Source: DAINBT01 sp036732785 | Lineage (GTDB): Bacteria > Planctomycetota > Phycisphaerae > Sedimentisphaerales > SM23-30 | DNA length: 8,312 nt | Assembly: GCA_964537505.1 (NCBI GenBank) | Contig: CAZICK010000121.1 | Coordinates: forward strand, 1-8,312 | Direction of reading: 5' to 3' | In this document: positions 4,855 through 8,312 of the stretch, piece after piece | Layout: each line of letters starts with the position of its first letter | How positions within the stretch are numbered: the stretch's first letter is position 1 | Notes under the pieces: generated by a model | What the model was told of the DNA's origin: nothing | Database searches by the model: none | Seen by the model: the letters and a program-made list of their open reading frames with translations, nothing else | Translations under genes and position numbers: made by a program

Positions 4855-7248
4855 TTACTCTATGACAAACATCCCCTGCGAAACAGCCAAAGACTTGCCA
4901 ATCTTAAATGGCTTGATTTCTGTGGCGGCAAAGAGACCAAAATAATCATCGGCATCGTCATAGTTAATATTTCCGAATTTAACTTTTCCAATATATCCTG
5001 TACTCGCCATCTGGCCAACATTCGGCAAATAACTTGTTAAAGATGTATCAGGCAGTGTGCCAGCAACTATGTAACTTCGAGAAAAAGTTCCTTTTACTGT
5101 TACCGACGTAACATCGCCACTGCTCAACACATCTCCTCCACCAGTTTCTTGTAAGCCAAAAGCACAGTCACACCCAATATCGTATCCAGCAAGAATCCAG
5201 CTATCGATAATATCACCTTTCACAGTAACCTTCTTGATATTATTGACAGAACTTATCATAGCTTCATCTAAACTTAATGCCTGGACTGTGCCAATTTCTT
5301 GACCAGAACGAATTGCCCCGGTGATATTGCCGGTTTTTGAAGCAATTTTATCGATAAAACCCTCAGCAGAAATATTTCCTTGAATATCCCCGATGGCCAA
5401 AAAGGACTTAATACTACCACCAATGGCAATATCAACATCTTTGCCAATCTGATCCACTGAGAAAGTCATTCCTTTATCCCATGAACTAGTACCAATAGTT
5501 ATATTCACCTCTTCTGCAACATCATCAATCAATACCATGCCAAGGCTGCCGGACAATTCAATATCGCCCGTTATGTCGAGGTGCTTACCTTTTAGCTGGC
5601 CTAATATCGCGCCTTTTAGTCCCCCCAAAGTAGTTTGACCATCTCCGCCTTTGACATTAAAGGATAAACTGCTTTTGCTAGTTGTGTTCTGCAAACTTAT
5701 GTTAGCTAAATTTGTATTTCCAAGGACCGTAATTGTGCTTCCTTTTGTAAAGGTAGTCAGAGAAGCACCATCAAAACAAAGATTCGCTGTTCCGGAATTC
5801 AACCTTACGTAAATTTCTGAACCGTCAATGTCAACGTATTTAACGGTTTTGCTATTCGGAAGTCCCACTATCACACTGAAGTTCTGTACTTCTCCTGTTG
5901 TGGTAACAACATTGCTCCATGCATCATAATTATCTTGTGCTCTGACAAAATAATGATTTGTTCCAATATCAAAGTTGTCTGAAGAACCAGTCCATGTCCA
6001 ACCATCTAAACCATTGGTATCAGATCCCAGCAGAGTATCTGTGTTGGTATCAAGCACACCATTATTATTGGCATCTCTATAAAACTCAGCTTTGACTATA
6101 AAACCATCACTATCGTTGACATTAATCCCAGTTATTGTCAAGGCATTTCCTTTTACCACTGGATCAGGAGTGACATCTGCTGAAACAATCGTAGGCGGGT
6201 TATTCAAGTTTACATATAACGTCCTTGGATTACCCATAGTACCGCTGCTGTCCTTCGCCACTACTAACAGTGTCACGGACCCAGGAGCATACAACTTGGT
6301 ATCCCAAGAATGTATCCAGCCGTCCGAACCCTCGCTGTCCACCCCCAGAAACTCATTGTCTCCCGCCTGCCCGTCTACGTTCAGATCCTCGTAGAACCCT
6401 ACCTTGCCCACCCAATCCCCGACGTCTGGATCAGACGCCGTCGCCGTCAGCAGAACCATCTGGCCAACAGTGGGCGTCATGTTGTCGGCTGTGAACGCGT
6501 TCACCGTTGGAGCATGATTTACTGGCTGGGAATTCAGTGTCAGCGATAACGAATAGGGAGAGCTCTGGGCATTTGTCGTATCTTTTGCCACGGCTAGCAG
6601 CGTCACCAGTCCCGCCCCATGCAACTTGGTGTCCCAAAAACAAGACCATCCGTCCGAACCATCACTGTCCATTCCCAGAAGTTCATTGTCTCCTGCCTTC
6701 CCGTCGCTGTTCAGGTCCTCGTAAAATCCCACTTTTGACACGAAATCCCCGGTATCCGGATCAGACGCCGTCGCCGTCAACAGAACAATCTGGCCAACAG
6801 TGGGCGTCATGTTGTCGGCTGTGAACGCGTTCACCGTTGGAGCATGATTTACTGGCTGGGAATTCAGTGTCAGCGATAACGAATAGGGAGAGCTCTGGGC
6901 ATTTGTCGTATCTTTTGCCACGGCTAGCAGCGTCACCAGTCCCGCCCCATGCAACTTGGTGTCCCAAAAACAAGACCATCCGTCCGAACCATCACTGTCC
7001 ATTCCCAGAAGTTCATTGTCTCCTGCCTTCCCGTCGCTGTTCAGGTCCTCGTAAAATCCCACTTTTGACACGAAATCCCCGGTATCCGGATCAGACGCCG
7101 TCGCCGTCAACAGAACAATCTGCCCGATTGTCAGAGGAGACGGAGGGACCGCTGTAAGAATATCCACAACTGGCGCGGATAGGAGACATCGCACTTCAAG
7201 ATGCTCGATTTGCAAAACTGCCCTCTTGGTTTTTCGGCTATAGATCAT
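4855..7248 (-). CDS. LEPR-XLL-type exported protein with four Ig-like/EF-loop repeats and a beta-helix-like C-terminus
   Basis: A 797-residue protein of unknown specific function, predicted to be exported and surface or extracellular. The N-terminus is basic and carries HLEVRCLLSA (16-25), a variant of the planctomycete LEPR-XLL motif; no standard hydrophobic signal peptide is seen. Three 110-residue Ig-like repeats follow, with VGQ/IGQ-VLLTATASDPD starting at 41, 151 and 261, and a diverged fourth at about 352-455. Each holds a 12-residue EF-hand-like loop, D-x-N-x-D-G-x-x-x-D-x-E (68-79, 178-189, 288-299; degenerate from 392), followed by LLGxDSDGSDGW, so calcium binding is likely. Residues 460-797 are a Gly/Ile/Val/Ser-rich region of short repeated strands (for example VTVKGDI and VTVKGTF) resembling a beta-helix. 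Repeats 1 and 2 are identical in DNA. ATG 7248 is preceded by GGAGG (7263-7259) at a rather long 10-nt spacing. The gene lies 36 bp after the upstream unknown gene and is probably co-transcribed with it. An adhesive or matrix role is inference only. Confidence 0.85.
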   Translation of the reverse strand: MIYSRKTKRAVLQIEHLEVRCLLSAPVVDILTAVPPSPLTIGQIVLLTATASDPDTGDFVSKVGFYEDLNSDGKAGDNELLGMDSDGSDGWSCFWDTKLHGAGLVTLLAVAKDTTNAQSSPYSLSLTLNSQPVNHAPTVNAFTADNMTPTVGQIVLLTATASDPDTGDFVSKVGFYEDLNSDGKAGDNELLGMDSDGSDGWSCFWDTKLHGAGLVTLLAVAKDTTNAQSSPYSLSLTLNSQPVNHAPTVNAFTADNMTPTVGQMVLLTATASDPDVGDWVGKVGFYEDLNVDGQAGDNEFLGVDSEGSDGWIHSWDTKLYAPGSVTLLVVAKDSSGTMGNPRTLYVNLNNPPTIVSADVTPDPVVKGNALTITGINVNDSDGFIVKAEFYRDANNNGVLDTNTDTLLGSDTNGLDGWTWTGSSDNFDIGTNHYFVRAQDNYDAWSNVVTTTGEVQNFSVIVGLPNSKTVKYVDIDGSEIYVRLNSGTANLCFDGASLTTFTKGSTITVLGNTNLANISLQNTTSKSSLSFNVKGGDGQTTLGGLKGAILGQLKGKHLDITGDIELSGSLGMVLIDDVAEEVNITIGTSSWDKGMTFSVDQIGKDVDIAIGGSIKSFLAIGDIQGNISAEGFIDKIASKTGNITGAIRSGQEIGTVQALSLDEAMISSVNNIKKVTVKGDIIDSWILAGYDIGCDCAFGLQETGGGDVLSSGDVTSVTVKGTFSRSYIVAGTLPDTSLTSYLPNVGQMASTGYIGKVKFGNINYDDADDYFGLFAATEIKPFKIGKSLAVSQGMFVIE
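6458..7122. repeat. Perfect 330-bp tandem duplication inside the LEPR-XLL gene
   Basis: By direct comparison, 6458-6792 is identical to 6788-7122 (335 of 335 bases, period 330 bp = 110 codons). This makes protein repeats 1 and 2 exact copies. Identity stops at 6457 against 6787 and at 6793 against 7123. The third repeat, encoded to the left, is clearly diverged. The length is a multiple of three, so unit gain or loss keeps the frame. Confidence 0.95.
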
Positions 7249-7258
7249 AACGATAGCA

Positions 7259-7263
7259 CCTCC
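7259..7263 (-). promoter_or_regulatory. Shine-Dalgarno of the LEPR-XLL gene
   Basis: GGAGG on the minus strand lies within the 36-bp gap after the upstream stop codon and 10 nt before ATG 7248. It supports that start and translation from a shared mRNA. No hairpin terminator or promoter is visible in the gap. Confidence 0.65.
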
Positions 7264-7284
7264 ATAATCATAATGTGCTTCTGA

Positions 7285-8312
7285 CTAGTTCTGCATGGGA
7301 TCTACCGGTCTCCAATCTACAACAGTCCTTGACCATAGTGGATCAGTCTCAAATCCCGCAGCGACACTAACACCTGCTGATATTGATGCACCAGCTTGTA
7401 TAACGGGGGGAACCATAATGGGGATGCTTCCCCCTAGACCAAGAGATATGCCTGCGTGCAGTTCCGTTCCTGCAGTTACCGTCAACTGAACCATCGGTGC
7501 ATGTGCAAGAATGCCAACAACTGTGTCTGTCATCGCGACATCGATGAGAAGATCGACAGGCAGAACGGCTCGAGCAGCATTCTCCCACCATGAATCGCCA
7601 TAATATGGAACAAATACATCCGCAAGGGACCGAATGAATTCAGAGGTGGTAACAAAAGCGTCGCCGTTTCCCTGATAGACATAATTGTTTACAAAATCTG
7701 TGGTTGACAGTTCAGTTTCAGCCGCAAATGTCAGACGATTAGACCTTCCTGCTTCAATAGACAATGTAAACAGTTCCCCGATTTCGAGTGCAAGTGAATC
7801 AGAAAAAGCCCCGGCGACAGAAAGGCCGAAAGTAACGTGGGTAGGGATGGATGTGATTGAGTCAAAGCCGACGTATTGTTCGAAGACGACATCGATCGAA
7901 CCGATGCTCACGGAGAAATCACGGGATAGTATCCACTCTCTCTCGCCAAAGTCATAACTAATACTATAACCCGTTGCTATCCCTGCCAACTGTAATGAGA
8001 AACCAGGAAGCCCAGCAGAAATCTCACCTTCTACTTCGATAGAAAATGTTACCTCTGCAGATGCATCAATCGAACCAGAAAGTTGCTCTAAAACACCAGC
8101 GATAGCAGAAGTCACAACGCCATCAGCGGTTGAAAACACTAGTCCACGAGACGCAAGAGGTCCACTAGGCAAATTAAAGAAAGACGAAAGCCAACCATCT
8201 CTTGCCTGATTCCATGCATCAGTCAATGCACTTTCGTTGATCATCGATGTCAAGCTGAGCGTATAGGCTCCCGTACTGCCATTGTTATCCCCCTCGCCGG
8301 TCGCCGCATTGT
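7285..8312 (-). CDS. Partial beta-rich, probably exported protein of unknown function (5' end outside window)
   Basis: I do not recognise this gene. The frame is open to the right edge: 19 codons upstream of a possible TTG (8253) read without a stop and include a Gly/Asp/Asn-rich stretch and AYTLSLT. The true start is therefore beyond 8312, and a start at 8253 would be artificial. The visible 341 residues fall into three parts. A short helix-like stretch with Trp comes first (about 25-45). A long run of alternating Ser/Thr and hydrophobic residues suggesting beta-strands follows (about 81-199). After a DSWWENAARA segment (239-248) the C-terminus is Gly/Ala-rich (270-320) and ends VDPMQN. There is no cysteine and no clear membrane helix in the visible part. 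The upstream GxGDNNGSTGAYTLSLT piece resembles the end of a pre-peptidase C-terminal (PPC)-like beta domain, a weak inference. It is followed after 36 bp by the LEPR-XLL gene on the same strand, suggesting an operon of exported proteins. Confidence 0.75.
   Translation of the reverse strand, partial: NAATGEGDNNGSTGAYTLSLTSMINESALTDAWNQARDGWLSSFFNLPSGPLASRGLVFSTADGVVTSAIAGVLEQLSGSIDASAEVTFSIEVEGEISAGLPGFSLQLAGIATGYSISYDFGEREWILSRDFSVSIGSIDVVFEQYVGFDSITSIPTHVTFGLSVAGAFSDSLALEIGELFTLSIEAGRSNRLTFAAETELSTTDFVNNYVYQGNGDAFVTTSEFIRSLADVFVPYYGDSWWENAARAVLPVDLLIDVAMTDTVVGILAHAPMVQLTVTAGTELHAGISLGLGGSIPIMVPPVIQAGASISAGVSVAAGFETDPLWSRTVVDWRPVDPMQN

Noticed and set aside
8251..8253. TTG as the start codon of the right-edge gene
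   Set aside because: The frame stays open for 19 more codons to the window edge and those codons look like protein, so the gene starts outside the window.

Overview
The window looks like accessory chromosome from a planctomycete, most likely a Phycisphaerae/Sedimentisphaerales-type bacterium. Two signs point there. The protein encoded at 4855-7248 begins with a LEPR-XLL-like N-terminal motif (HLEVRCLLSA). The protein encoded at 359-3787 ends in the paired EF-loop, dockerin-like tail (…FAPHWLE…, …LFAGNWLAG…) common on secreted proteins of this group. This assignment rests on motifs only.

Layout from left to right. Positions 1-85 hold nothing recognisable. Positions 86-352 (+) are the C-terminal remnant of a DDE transposase. 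A large secreted C10 (streptopain-like) cysteine peptidase follows at 359-3787 (-), fused to a beta-sandwich, an IPT/TIG-like domain, a Cys-laddered beta-helix and a dockerin-like tail. Its promoter lies at 3930-3958, followed by a leader of about 136 nt and a strong Shine-Dalgarno. The stretch 3800-4854 has no intact gene. It contains the promoter and leader, a long interrupted hairpin (4051-4108), a heptamer tandem repeat (4249-4295), a nested inverted-repeat block (4389-4490), a 5'-truncated RodA/FtsW fragment (4517-4768, +) and another hairpin (4788-4827). Next comes a 797-residue LEPR-XLL protein (4855-7248, -) with four Ig-like/EF-loop repeats, two of them identical at DNA level. At the right edge is the 3' part of a secreted-looking, beta-rich gene of unknown function (7285 to beyond 8312, -).

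The two right-hand genes are on the same strand 36 bp apart and probably form one transcription unit whose promoter lies outside the window. The peptidase has its own promoter and is a separate unit. All three intact or edge genes appear to encode exported, calcium-binding or beta-rich surface or extracellular proteins. The spacer between them and the left edge carry debris of rearrangement: a truncated transposase, a truncated cell-shape gene and structured repeats. I see no RNA gene, CRISPR array or defence system. The most notable items are the peptidase fusion architecture, the perfect 330-bp intragenic duplication and the repeat/rodA-fragment junction.
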